Source: Duganella margarita
GTDB lineage: Bacteria; Pseudomonadota; Gammaproteobacteria; Burkholderiales; Burkholderiaceae_D
DNA: 64,000 nt
Direction of reading: 5' to 3'
Assembly (NCBI RefSeq): GCF_009857535.1
Contig: NZ_WWCS01000012.1
Span: forward strand, 124,001 to 188,000
In this document: positions 27,904 through 36,606 of the stretch, one piece after another
How the letters are laid out: every line of letters begins with the position of its first letter
Position numbering within the stretch: the stretch's first letter is position 1
Notes under the pieces: generated by a model
The model's database searches: none
Seen by the model: the letters and a program-made list of their open reading frames with translations, nothing else
Told to the model about the DNA's origin: nothing
Made by a program: the position numbers and the translations under genes

Positions 27904-30092
27904 AAGCCGACCGTCGCCGACAACGAGAAGGTGCGCGGTGCGCCGAGGATCAGGTAGCCCGAACCCGGGTAGCCGCCGGCCGAGGCCCAGTAGCTCTTGT
28001 CGGTGACGTTGTCCACACGTACTCGGAAGGTCACGTTGCGGTCCAGGATGTGGGTGGCGTAGCTCGCGCCCAGATCCAGGCGGGTCCACGATGGCAGTTC
28101 CTGCGTGTTGGCGCCGTCGGCGTATTGCGACGAGGTGTACAGCGTGCGCGCATTCACGCTCAGGCCATGCACGCCCGGCACATCCCAGTCGGCGCCGATG
28201 TTCAGCTGCGTGCCCGGCACGCCGATCACGTCCTTGCCCTGATTGACACCGCCAGCTGTCACGCGCTGCGTCGCATCCAGCAGCGTCAGGCCACCCAGCA
28301 GGCGCAGGCCACGCAGCGGCATGCCGTACACGGTCATTTCCAGACCCTGGTTACGCTGTTCGCCATACACGCCGAAGATATTGTTCTGAATATAGGCCGA
28401 CGGCTGATTGGTGCGGAACAGCGCCGCAGTCGCGCCCAGGGTGCCCACTTCGACCTTGACGCCGACTTCCTTCTGCTTTGAGACGTAGGGCGAGAACACT
28501 TCGCCGACGTTGATGACACCGGCGCCGGACGCGGTCGGGCCTTGCTGCAGGCCTTCGACATAGTTCGCGTACAGCGACACGGCTTTTACCGGATGGTAAA
28601 CGATGGCGGCCATCGGCGTCACTTTGCTCTGGTTGTAATGCGCGTTGCTGATGCCGGTGTTGTAGTCGTAGCCGTCGGTCTTGATGGTCTGGTCACGCGC
28701 GCCCACAGTCAGCAGCACTTTATCGTCCAGCATCGACAGCGTATCGGCCAGCGCATAGCTGCTGAAGATGGTCTTGGCGGTCAGGCCTGGGTTGCTCAAC
28801 ACACCGCCGGTGAAGAAAGTGGCCGGCGGCGCGCTGACGTCGATCGGCGTGTAGATGTTGGTGGCGATGCCGCCAAAGGTGCTGAACGCGTAGGCGTTCT
28901 TCGATTCCAGCCAGTAGCTCGACGCGCTGGCGCTGATGCTGTGGCCAATGCTGCCGGTGAGCAGTTTGGTGCGCACGCCGATTTCGCCGGTGCGCACGTT
29001 GTCGTGGCGGGTGTTGTCGAAGCGATAGGCGTTGGCAGTGCCGCTGGTGGCGGTGACGGTCGGTTCGGACAGGCTGTTGTTCTCGTCGCCGCTGCGCGCG
29101 CCGAAGGCCGCCCACGCCACCGAGTCGGTGCCCAGATCCCATTCGCCACGGACGGTGCCGAAGGTGTCGCGTTCATTCGAGTGGGTCCAGTTCTGCGCCC
29201 AGTTGCTGCCGCTGTCCGGCGCGGCAGGCAGTGCAATGCCGCCGGCAACGGTGACGGCCGGACGTGGCGCAGTCAGCTTGTTGTCCTGGTAGCCCAGATC
29301 GGCCGACAGGCGGAAGCCACGGCCCTGGTAGTCCAGGCCGACCGAGGCTACGTTCAGTTCACGGTGTTCTTTGTCGACGGCGGTGTCGCCGTCGCGGCGA
29401 GCGACGTTGACGCGGATGCCGGCGCGGTCTTCCGGGCCAAAGCGGCGGCCGATATCGGCGGCAGCGTAACCCTGGCCGCCGCTTTCGACGCCGACCGTCA
29501 CTTCGGTCAGCGGCGCGTTGCCGGCGCGTTTAGGCAACAGGTTGATCGAACCGCCGATGCCGCCGCCGCCCGGCGCTGCGCCGTTGAGGAAGGAGTTCGC
29601 GCCGCGGAAGACTTCCACGCGCTCCAGCAGTTCGGAGGCGACGAACTGGCGCGGCAGCACGCCGTACAAGCCGTTGTAGGCCAGGTCGTCGGAACTGACG
29701 GCGAAGCCGCGAATCACATACAGTTCTTGGAAATTGCCGAAGCCGCGCGCCACGCGCACCGATGGATCGTTCTGCAGCACGTCCGCGACGCTGCGCGCCT
29801 GCTGGTCCTGGATCAGGGCAGCGGTGTAGTTCAGCGAGTTGAACGGCGTGTTCATCATGTCGACATTGCCCAGCAGGCCGACGCGCCCGCCGCGCGCGAT
29901 CTGGCCGCCGGCGAAATTCTTGGTCAGGCCGGCCGCCGATGCGTCAGCCGAAGCGCTGATCACGACCGACTGCATTTTTTCATCGCCGCCGGTGGTGGTA
30001 GCGTCGGTTTGCGTTTGCGCTTGCGCGGTCGCTGCCGCCAGCAACATGGCGGCGAGGGCGAGCGGGGACAATTTCAGATTCAGGGTTTGCAT
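27900..30092 (-). CDS. TonB-dependent siderophore receptor
   Basis: 730-residue outer-membrane receptor. Signal peptide (residues 1-25), TonB-box-like SVVISA, plug domain (QARSVADVLQNDPSVRVARG, VIRGFAVSSDDLAYNGLYG, ERVEVFRGANSFLNGAAPGG), then a 22-strand barrel ending in LSATVGF. The plug order and GAPGGGGIGGSINLLPKR stretch are those of the ferric hydroxamate/ferrichrome type (FhuE/FcuA group). A Fur-box-like palindrome 27 bases upstream of the ATG fits iron control. Divergent from the PepSY gene. Confidence 0.92.
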   Translation of the reverse strand: MQTLNLKLSPLALAAMLLAAATAQAQTQTDATTTGGDEKMQSVVISASADASAAGLTKNFAGGQIARGGRVGLLGNVDMMNTPFNSLNYTAALIQDQQARSVADVLQNDPSVRVARGFGNFQELYVIRGFAVSSDDLAYNGLYGVLPRQFVASELLERVEVFRGANSFLNGAAPGGGGIGGSINLLPKRAGNAPLTEVTVGVESGGQGYAAADIGRRFGPEDRAGIRVNVARRDGDTAVDKEHRELNVASVGLDYQGRGFRLSADLGYQDNKLTAPRPAVTVAGGIALPAAPDSGSNWAQNWTHSNERDTFGTVRGEWDLGTDSVAWAAFGARSGDENNSLSEPTVTATSGTANAYRFDNTRHDNVRTGEIGVRTKLLTGSIGHSISASASSYWLESKNAYAFSTFGGIATNIYTPIDVSAPPATFFTGGVLSNPGLTAKTIFSSYALADTLSMLDDKVLLTVGARDQTIKTDGYDYNTGISNAHYNQSKVTPMAAIVYHPVKAVSLYANYVEGLQQGPTASGAGVINVGEVFSPYVSKQKEVGVKVEVGTLGATAALFRTNQPSAYIQNNIFGVYGEQRNQGLEMTVYGMPLRGLRLLGGLTLLDATQRVTAGGVNQGKDVIGVPGTQLNIGADWDVPGVHGLSVNARTLYTSSQYADGANTQELPSWTRLDLGASYATHILDRNVTFRVRVDNVTDKSYWASAGGYPGSGYLILGAPRTFSLSATVGF

Positions 30093-30118
30093 GGCGGTTT
30101 ATTGATTTACTAAGTAAA

Positions 30119-30133
30119 TGAGATCGATTCTCA
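30119..30133. promoter_or_regulatory. Fur-box-like site of the siderophore receptor gene
   Basis: TGAGATCGATTCTCA fits the 7-1-7 Fur consensus TGATAATNATTATCA at 10 of the 14 defined positions, 27 bases before the receptor start codon. Confidence 0.6.
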
Positions 30134-30165
30134 ATTATACCGCCGGCCCTGATTTTTCGCTGCGT

Positions 30166-30190
30166 AATGAGAGTAATTTGCATTATCATT
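30166..30190. promoter_or_regulatory. Second Fur-box-like site, upstream of the PepSY gene
   Basis: AATGAGAGTAATTTGCATTATCATT contains a perfect right half (ATTATCA) and a weaker left half, 31 bases before the ATG at 30221. Together with the first site it suggests joint iron control of both divergent genes. Confidence 0.55.
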
Positions 30191-30220
30191 GTAGGATGGA
30201 TACAGTAACTGGATAACAAA

Positions 30221-31393
30221 ATGACACCAATCGCCGTCCGCCGCTGGGCATGGATACACAAATGGAGCAGCCTGGTCTGCACTGTGTTCATGTTGTTGCT
30301 TTGCCTTACCGGCCTGCCGCTGATTTATCACCACGAAATCGATCACGCGCTCGGCAACGCCATCGAAGCGCCGACGATGCCGGCCAGTACCCCCAAAGCC
30401 AGCCTGGACGACGTGATCGCCGCCGGCAAGGCGCTGTATCCGAACAAGATCGCCATGTATTTGTCGCAAGAGCCGGATGATGCCAGCATCTGGTTCCTGA
30501 CCATGGGCGACAATCCCACCGACGAAAAATTCAAGTCCATCGCGGTAGACGCGCGCACCGCCAAGGTGCTGGGCGAGCCGAGTTTTGAAGGCAGTTTCCT
30601 GGGCGTGATGTTCCACTTGCACGTTGACCTGTACGCCGGCCTGTGGGGCAAGCTGTTCCTCGGTTTCATGGGGCTGCTGCTGGTAATCGCCATCATTTCC
30701 GGCGTGGTGCTGTACGCGCCGTTCATGCGCAAGCTGGAGTTTGGCGAAGTGCGGCGTCAGCGCGGCCCGCGCGTCAAATGGCTGGACCTGCACAATATGC
30801 TGGGCATCGTCACGCTGACCTGGGCGCTGGTAGTCGGCGCCACCGGCATGATCAATACCTGGGCCGACCTGTTGCTGAAGTACTGGCAGGTGACAGAAAT
30901 GTCCGAGATGATCGCGCCGTACAAGGGCATGCCAGCGCCGACCCGATTGGGCTCGATGCAAAAATCGCTGGAGCACGCGGTGGCGGCGGAACCGGGCATG
31001 AAGATTGGCTTCGTGGCATTCCCGGGCACGCCGTTCACCAGCCCTCACCATTACGGCATCTTTATGCGTGGCGACGAGGCGCTCACTTCGCGCCTGTACA
31101 AACCGGTGCTGATCGATGCGCAGACGACCGAAATTACCGACCGCCGCAACCTGCCGTGGTATCTCACCGGCCTGTTGATTTCGCAGCCGCTGCACTTCGG
31201 CGACTACGGCGGCGCGTGGATGCAGTTCCTGTGGGCGGCGCTGGATGTGATCACCATCTTCGTGCTGGGTAGCGGACTGTATCTGTGGCTGAAGCGCGGC
31301 GCGCCGGCGCCGGCCCGCGCCGCCAATCCGGGTGCCCTAGCGCGCCGCGAGAAAAATGCTCCGGAACTGGCGACGGAAGGGGAGGCCCAATGA
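30221..31393 (+). CDS. PepSY-associated transmembrane protein
   Basis: 390 residues with four main transmembrane helices (WSSLVCTVFMLLLCLTGLPLI, FLGFMGLLLVIAIISGVVLY, MLGIVTLTWALVVGATGMI and a C-terminal one) and a periplasmic PepSY-like domain between helices 1 and 2. This layout is typical of proteins linked to siderophore uptake, several of which are ferric-siderophore reductases of the FsrB/PiuB kind. The WIHKWSSL stretch and spaced His residues in helices could bind haem. Divergent from the TonB receptor. Confidence 0.85.
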   Translation: MTPIAVRRWAWIHKWSSLVCTVFMLLLCLTGLPLIYHHEIDHALGNAIEAPTMPASTPKASLDDVIAAGKALYPNKIAMYLSQEPDDASIWFLTMGDNPTDEKFKSIAVDARTAKVLGEPSFEGSFLGVMFHLHVDLYAGLWGKLFLGFMGLLLVIAIISGVVLYAPFMRKLEFGEVRRQRGPRVKWLDLHNMLGIVTLTWALVVGATGMINTWADLLLKYWQVTEMSEMIAPYKGMPAPTRLGSMQKSLEHAVAAEPGMKIGFVAFPGTPFTSPHHYGIFMRGDEALTSRLYKPVLIDAQTTEITDRRNLPWYLTGLLISQPLHFGDYGGAWMQFLWAALDVITIFVLGSGLYLWLKRGAPAPARAANPGALARREKNAPELATEGEAQ

Positions 31394-31572
31394 GCAGGCC
31401 ATTCATGCGCATGTGGGGCGCGCCCGTTGCACTCGCCGCGCTCACCATCATTGGCCTGATCTCGGCGCTGGTGGGGGACGGGGTGTGGGATCACGTCTCC
31501 GCTGTAGCGTTGGGTGTACCGGTACTGTTATGCCTCTGGTTTGGTTTGCGGCGTCGCACAAAAAGCGATTGA
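31390..31572 (+). CDS. Small two-helix membrane protein
   Basis: 60 residues with two hydrophobic stretches (PVALAALTIIGLISALVG and SAVALGVPVLLCLWFGL) and a basic C-terminus (RRRTKSD). ATG overlaps the PepSY stop (ATGA), so it is translationally coupled to it. Such short partners are common downstream of PepSY proteins in siderophore loci. Function unknown. Confidence 0.68.
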   Translation: MSRPFMRMWGAPVALAALTIIGLISALVGDGVWDHVSAVALGVPVLLCLWFGLRRRTKSD

Positions 31573-31623
31573 TTTATTGGCATCTGTTGTATCATTCCCA
31601 TGCTGCCTTACAGAGGAGATCGC

Positions 31624-32565
31624 ATGGAAAGACCGCACCCGCACTACGATAGATTGATCGCTGCAGCGCGTCATGCCGGACCGGCGACGGTTGCCGTGGC
31701 CCACCCCTGCGACCGCAATGCGCTGGAAGGCGCGCTCGATGCGGCCCGCATGGGATTGATCAAGCCGATACTGGTCGGCCCCGTCGCCCGCATCCGCGAA
31801 GTGGCCGATGCGGCCGGGCTGGATATTTCGGACTGGCCCATCGTCGACACCGAACATAGCCATGCTTCGGCAGCGCGCGCGGTTGAGCTGGTGCATGAAG
31901 GCCAGGCCACCGCGCTGATGAAGGGCAGCCTGCATACCGACGAGTTAATGGGGGCCGTGGTAGCAACAGCCACCGGCCTGCGCACCGCGCGCCGCCTTAG
32001 TCACTGCTTCGTGATGGACGTGCCGGACCGCCCGGAGCCGTTGATTATCACCGACGCCGCCGTCAACATCGTTCCCACCCTGGCCGACAAGGTCGACATC
32101 GTTCAGAACGCCATCGACCTGGCGCATGTGCTGCGCTTTAATCCCGTCAAGGTCGCCATCCTGGCCGCCGTGGAGACGGTCAGCTCCAAGATGCCATCCA
32201 CCATCGACGCGGCGGCGCTGTGCAAGATGGCCGACCGCGGGCAGATCACCGGCGCGTTGCTGGATGGTCCGCTGGCGATGGACAACGCCATCAATCCGGA
32301 GGCGGCGGCCATCAAGCATCTGGTGTCGCCAGTCGCCGGGCAGGCCAATGTGCTGCTGGCGCCGGACCTGGAAGCCGGCAATATGCTGGCCAAGAGCCTG
32401 ACCTTCATGGCCGGCGCCAGTGCAGCCGGCATCGTGCTCGGCGCGCGTGTACCGATCATCCTCACCAGCCGTGCAGACAGTGTGCAGGCACGGTTGGCGT
32501 CGTGTGCGGTGGCTGTGCTGGTCGCGCACAGCAAACTGTCTGGTGCGCGTATCCTGGGGAGCTGA
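31624..32565 (+). CDS. Phosphate acetyl/butyryltransferase
   Basis: 313 residues of the PTA_PTB family, the short form without N-terminal DRTGG domains. Conserved stretches: MKGSLHTDELMGAVV, LADKVDIVQNAIDLAH, GALLDGPLAMDNAINPEAA and the closing GARVPIILTSRADS. It converts acyl-CoA to acyl phosphate, passing it to the acetate kinase encoded 4 bases downstream, which yields ATP. GAGGAGA precedes ATG 31624. First gene of a four-gene unit; the substrate may be acetyl- or a short acyl-CoA. Confidence 0.88.
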   Translation: MERPHPHYDRLIAAARHAGPATVAVAHPCDRNALEGALDAARMGLIKPILVGPVARIREVADAAGLDISDWPIVDTEHSHASAARAVELVHEGQATALMKGSLHTDELMGAVVATATGLRTARRLSHCFVMDVPDRPEPLIITDAAVNIVPTLADKVDIVQNAIDLAHVLRFNPVKVAILAAVETVSSKMPSTIDAAALCKMADRGQITGALLDGPLAMDNAINPEAAAIKHLVSPVAGQANVLLAPDLEAGNMLAKSLTFMAGASAAGIVLGARVPIILTSRADSVQARLASCAVAVLVAHSKLSGARILGS

Positions 32566-32569
32566 CGCC

Positions 32570-33763
32570 ATGCAGGCCAACGATAGCATCATCGTCATCA
32601 ACGCTGGTTCTTCCAGCATCAAGTTCTCGATGTACAGCGGGCCCGCGCTGGACCTGACCATGCGCGGCAAGATCGAGAACCTGTACAGCGGCGTGGCCCA
32701 CTTCATCGCGCAGGATGAGGACAACGACGTGGTGGGTGAACGCCACTGGCGCGACGGTCCGCTCGACCACAAAGGTGGCATGCGCTTCCTGATCGACTTC
32801 GCCCAAGCGCATCTGGATGGTCACCGCGTGGTAGCGGTTGGGCATCGGATCGTGCATGGCGGTGTGGCGCATAGCCGGCCAGTCGTGCTGACGGCAGCGC
32901 TGGTCGATGAACTGGAAAAGCTGGTGCCGCTGGCGCCCCTGCACCTGCCGCACAACCTGGCGCCGGTGCGATCATTGCTGGCGATGACCCCGCATGTGCC
33001 GCAGATCGGTTGCTTCGATACCGCCTTCCACGTCGGCCAGCCGGCCGAGGCGCAGGAGTTTGCGCTGCCGGCGAATATCACGGCGCTGGGCGTGCGCCGC
33101 TACGGTTTCCATGGACTCTCTTACGAATATATTGCTAGTGTGCTGCCACAGGCGGATGCCGGCCTGGCGCATGCGCGCGTGGTGGCGGCCCATCTGGGCA
33201 ACGGCGCCAGCATGTGCGCCATGGATGCGGGCCGCAGCATGGCCAGCACCATGGGCTTTACCGCCGTTGATGGCCTGCCGATGGGTACCCGCTGCGGCGC
33301 GCTCGATCCGGGCGTGGTGCTGTATCTGATGCAGGAGTTGGGCATGGATGTGGCGGCGGTGCAGAAGCTGATGTACCAGCAATCCGGCCTGCTGGGCGTG
33401 TCCGGCATTTCATCCGACATGCGCACGCTGGAGCAGAGCGACGACCCGCGCGCCAAGGCGGCGATAGACCTGATGGTGTACCGTATCGGCCGCGAACTGG
33501 GCTCGCTGGCGGCGGCGCTGGGCGGCATCGATGCGCTGGTATTCTCCGGCGGCATCGGCGAAAACAGCATGTCCTTGCGCGCCGCGGTCTGCCAGGACGC
33601 GGCCTGGCTGGGTGTGCAGCTGGACGATGCGGCGAACGTCGCCGTCAATGGTGGCATCGTCCGGATCAGCAAGGCGGACAGCAAAGTCGCTGTCTGGATA
33701 GTGCCTGCCAACGAGGAATTGATGATCGCGCGCCATGCGCTGGAAGTGGTGGAGGCAGCATGA
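32570..33763 (+). CDS. ackA: Acetate kinase (acetate/propionate kinase family)
   Basis: 397 residues, usual length for AckA. ASKHA-fold marks: IVINAGSSSIKFSMY at the start, VVAVGHRIVHGG, RRYGFHGLSYEYI, VVAAHLGNGASMCAM, PMGTRCGALDPG and FSGGIGENS. Forms ATP from acetyl phosphate. Located between the phosphotransacetylase and FabI genes; its stop overlaps the FabI start (ATGA). Confidence 0.94.
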   Translation: MQANDSIIVINAGSSSIKFSMYSGPALDLTMRGKIENLYSGVAHFIAQDEDNDVVGERHWRDGPLDHKGGMRFLIDFAQAHLDGHRVVAVGHRIVHGGVAHSRPVVLTAALVDELEKLVPLAPLHLPHNLAPVRSLLAMTPHVPQIGCFDTAFHVGQPAEAQEFALPANITALGVRRYGFHGLSYEYIASVLPQADAGLAHARVVAAHLGNGASMCAMDAGRSMASTMGFTAVDGLPMGTRCGALDPGVVLYLMQELGMDVAAVQKLMYQQSGLLGVSGISSDMRTLEQSDDPRAKAAIDLMVYRIGRELGSLAAALGGIDALVFSGGIGENSMSLRAAVCQDAAWLGVQLDDAANVAVNGGIVRISKADSKVAVWIVPANEELMIARHALEVVEAA

Positions 33764-34536
33764 ATACGGAAACCGTCTATCCCATCCTGACCGGCAAGCG
33801 CGCGCTGGTGGTTGGCGTCGCCAACGAACAGTCGATCGCGTGGGGCTGTGCGCTGGCCTTCCGCAAGCTGGGCGCCGACGTCGTGCTCACGTATCTGAAC
33901 GAGAAGGCGCTGCCGCACGTGGCGCCGCTGGCGCAGCAGATCGATGCGCAACTGCTGCCGCTGGACGTGACGCAGCCCGGCCAGCTGGAGGCGGTATTCG
34001 CCACGCTGGCGCAGAAGGGCCAGCTGGATATCCTGGTCCACTCGATCGCCTTCGCGCCGAAGGCGGATTTGCAGGGCGGTTTGCTGGACTGCTCGCTGGA
34101 CGGCTTCCTGCAGGCGATGGATGTGTCGTGCCACTCGTTCGTGCGCATGGCCAAACTGGCGGCGCCTTTGATGTCCGACGGCGGCACGCTGTTCGCCATG
34201 AGCTACCACGGTGCGGACAAGGTGGTCCCCAACTACAACGTCATGGGACCGGTGAAGGCGGCGCTGGAAGCGGCTTGCCGCTATCTCGCTTATGAACTCG
34301 GGCCACGCGGCATTCGCGTGCATGCCATTTCGCCGGGGCCATTGCAAACGCGCGCCGCCTCGGGGCTGAAGGACTTCGACCATTTGCTGGCGGATGCGGT
34401 GGCGCGCGCGCCGTTGGGAGAACTGGTGGACATCGTTGATGTCGGCAATACCTGCGCCTATCTGGCATCGCCGTTTGCGAAACGGCTCACCGGCAGCACG
34501 GTCTACGTAGACGGCGGCCTGAATATCATCGCTTGA
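33760..34536 (+). CDS. fabI: Enoyl-ACP reductase (FabI type), probably an accessory copy
   Basis: 258 residues. Short-chain dehydrogenase fold with the FabI nucleotide motif GVANEQSIAWG, the S-I-A-F-A-P stretch, the catalytic Tyr/Lys pair Y-x6-K in NYNVMGPVKAALE and the C-terminal TGSTVYVDGGLNIIA. Reduces enoyl-ACP in fatty acid synthesis. Its place in a phosphotransacetylase/acetate kinase operon is not that of a housekeeping fabI, so it may serve as an NADH sink or alternative reductase under low oxygen; that is inference. Confidence 0.88.
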   Translation: MNTETVYPILTGKRALVVGVANEQSIAWGCALAFRKLGADVVLTYLNEKALPHVAPLAQQIDAQLLPLDVTQPGQLEAVFATLAQKGQLDILVHSIAFAPKADLQGGLLDCSLDGFLQAMDVSCHSFVRMAKLAAPLMSDGGTLFAMSYHGADKVVPNYNVMGPVKAALEAACRYLAYELGPRGIRVHAISPGPLQTRAASGLKDFDHLLADAVARAPLGELVDIVDVGNTCAYLASPFAKRLTGSTVYVDGGLNIIA

Positions 34537-34548
34537 GGGGAACACACC

Positions 34549-34845
34549 ATGCAAGTCATCTTGTCCGGATTGCACTGCGACGCGTGTGAAGACAGCGTCA
34601 CGGAAGGGCTGAAGCCATTTTTCCACGTGAAGAACGTGAACATGATCCGCGAGGGGTTGGAGGACAATCCCTGGGCCTTGATCGAGGTACACGATTCGTA
34701 TGAACACGTGTGGAACGTCTGTAACCAGCTGCGCGGCGTTTTCCATCGCGGTAAGAAGCTGCACTTTTATATTCCGCTGCACCAGGAAGACGTATTCCAC
34801 GATTTCCACGAGCTGGCGCCGCATCAGCGCATCAATATCCTTTAG
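34549..34845 (+). CDS. Small HMA-like protein with a CxxC motif
   Basis: 98 residues. The N-terminus ILSGLHCDACEDSVTEGL resembles heavy-metal-associated domains (G-M/L-x-C-x-x-C), but the rest is unusual: a His-rich C-terminal half (HFYIPLHQEDVFHDFHELAPH). GAGG-type ribosome site precedes ATG 34549, 12 bases after the FabI stop. It closes the pta-ack-fabI unit and overlaps the convergent flavoprotein gene by 4 bases. A metal- or redox-sensing role is possible; not established. Confidence 0.62.
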   Translation: MQVILSGLHCDACEDSVTEGLKPFFHVKNVNMIREGLEDNPWALIEVHDSYEHVWNVCNQLRGVFHRGKKLHFYIPLHQEDVFHDFHELAPHQRINIL

Positions 34846-36500
34846 GCCCGGCTGGCCAGGAAGCCGTGGATCTGCGACACCACCGCTGCGCCTTCGCCCA
34901 CACCCGCCGCTACCCGTTTGGTGGAGCGTGCGCGGACATCGCCAATCGCAAATACGCCCGGCACGCTGGTTTCCAGCGCCGCCCGCTCACTGCCCGGCGC
35001 AGCCACGTCGGAGCCAGTCAAAATAAAGCCTTTGTCATCTACCTGTACACCGCAGTCGCTTAGCCAGCCGGTGTTCGGCTCGGCGCCGATGAACAGGAAC
35101 ACGTGCTTGATGTTGTAGACCGTTTGTTCCTCGCTGCGATGGTTGCGCACTTCTACTTTCTCCAGACCTTCCTCGTCGCAGCCTTCCAGAGCGACGATTT
35201 CCGATTCCGTATGCAGTGTGATGTTGGGCGTGGCCGCAATGCGGTCGATCAGGTAGCTGGACATGGTGTCCGCCAGGCTGTCCCTGCGGATCAACATATG
35301 GACCCTGGAAGCGTGGCTGGCCAGATACACGGCCGCCTGGCCGGCCGAATTGCCGCCGCCGACCAGGATCACTTCATCGTTGGCGCACAGGCCTGCTTCC
35401 AGCGGCGAGGCCCAGTAGTACACGCCTTTGCCTTCGAACTGCTTGAGATTCGCCAGCGACGGACGGCGATAGCGCGCGCCGCAGGACAGCACCACGGCGC
35501 GGCCTTGCAGGTGCGTCAGGCTGCCGCACATTTCCACTTGCAGCGGATAGGTGTCGCACAGCAGGCGGCCGGCCGGCGCGGGAATCGCCATCTTGACGCC
35601 GAATTTTTGCGACTGCACGAAGGCGCGGCCGGCCAATGCAGCGCCCGAGATGCCGGTCGGGAAGCCGAGGTAGTTTTCGATGCGCGCGCTGGCTGCGGCC
35701 TGGCCGCCGTAGGCGCGGGTTTCCAGCACCAGCACCGACAGTCCTTCGGAGGCCGCGTACACGGCGGTGGCCAGGCCTGCGGGGCCGGCGCCGACCACGA
35801 TCACGTCCCAGATCGTGTCGGGACTGAGCGGGGGCAGGGTGCCGAGGCAGCGGCCCAGGTCCACCACGGTTGGATTCATCCTGACGCCGCCATCCGGGCA
35901 CACGGCCAGTGGCCAGTCGCTGGCTTCCGGCTGGTAGCGTTCGACCAGCGCGCGCGCCTGCTCGTCGCTGCGCGGGTCCAGCACGCGGTGGGGCAGGCCG
36001 TTACTGTTCAACCATCCCTGCAAGGCGTGCATGCGCGGGTGGCCGGGCGGGGCTACCAGCACTACGCCGCCGTCCTTGTTGTCCAGTTGTTCGACGCGGC
36101 GCAAGATGAAGGCGCGGACGATGCGCTCGCCCAGCTCCGCTTCGGCGATCAGCAGCGAGCGCAGTGCTTCGGTGGTCAGCGCCAATACTTCCACCTCGCC
36201 CACGGCGTGGCCGTTGACCAGTGACGGCGCGCCGGCCAGCTGGCTGATTTCGCCGGCGAACTCGCCCACGCCATGCTCGGTGATGACCGAGCTGTTGCCC
36301 AGACCATCGTAACGGCCAATGCGTATCGCGCCTTTCAGCACCACATACATGCCAAAGCTGCTGTGGCCTGCTTCGAACAGGCGCTCGCCGTCGCGGAAGC
36401 ACATCAACGCACCGAAGCGCTGGATGCGTTTGATCTCGGCCGGCGCCAGTTTTGGCAGCGCTTGCGCGCTGCGGTTCTTGAAAGTGTCGTAGATCGTCAT
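34842..36500 (-). CDS. Flavoprotein: cyclic-nucleotide-binding domain + thioredoxin-reductase-like domain without the redox CxxC
   Basis: 552 residues. Residues ~20-130 form a Crp-like cNMP-binding domain (GMYVVLKGAIRIGRYDGLG, GEFAGEISQLAGAPSLV). From ~230 a thioredoxin reductase fold: FAD motif VIVVGAGPAGLATAVYA, NADPH motif VILVGGGNSAGQAAVYLA, closing VPGVFAIGDVRARSTKR. The CATC active-site segment of TrxR is replaced by GVYYWASPLEAGLCANDE, so disulfide reduction is unlikely. Similar cNMP-TrxR fusions occur in proteobacteria. Probably an NAD(P)H-dependent oxidoreductase regulated by a nucleotide; partner unknown. Convergent with the HMA-like gene. Confidence 0.85.
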   Translation of the reverse strand: MTIYDTFKNRSAQALPKLAPAEIKRIQRFGALMCFRDGERLFEAGHSSFGMYVVLKGAIRIGRYDGLGNSSVITEHGVGEFAGEISQLAGAPSLVNGHAVGEVEVLALTTEALRSLLIAEAELGERIVRAFILRRVEQLDNKDGGVVLVAPPGHPRMHALQGWLNSNGLPHRVLDPRSDEQARALVERYQPEASDWPLAVCPDGGVRMNPTVVDLGRCLGTLPPLSPDTIWDVIVVGAGPAGLATAVYAASEGLSVLVLETRAYGGQAAASARIENYLGFPTGISGAALAGRAFVQSQKFGVKMAIPAPAGRLLCDTYPLQVEMCGSLTHLQGRAVVLSCGARYRRPSLANLKQFEGKGVYYWASPLEAGLCANDEVILVGGGNSAGQAAVYLASHASRVHMLIRRDSLADTMSSYLIDRIAATPNITLHTESEIVALEGCDEEGLEKVEVRNHRSEEQTVYNIKHVFLFIGAEPNTGWLSDCGVQVDDKGFILTGSDVAAPGSERAALETSVPGVFAIGDVRARSTKRVAAGVGEGAAVVSQIHGFLASRA

Positions 36501-36606
36501 GATGCTAGTCTACCGCTAATCGACTGCGCACAACTACATTCTAAAGTGAGACTTTTGGCAGATCGTGGTTCGCATATACTGTACAAAAATTCATAAAGGA
36601 GACGGT

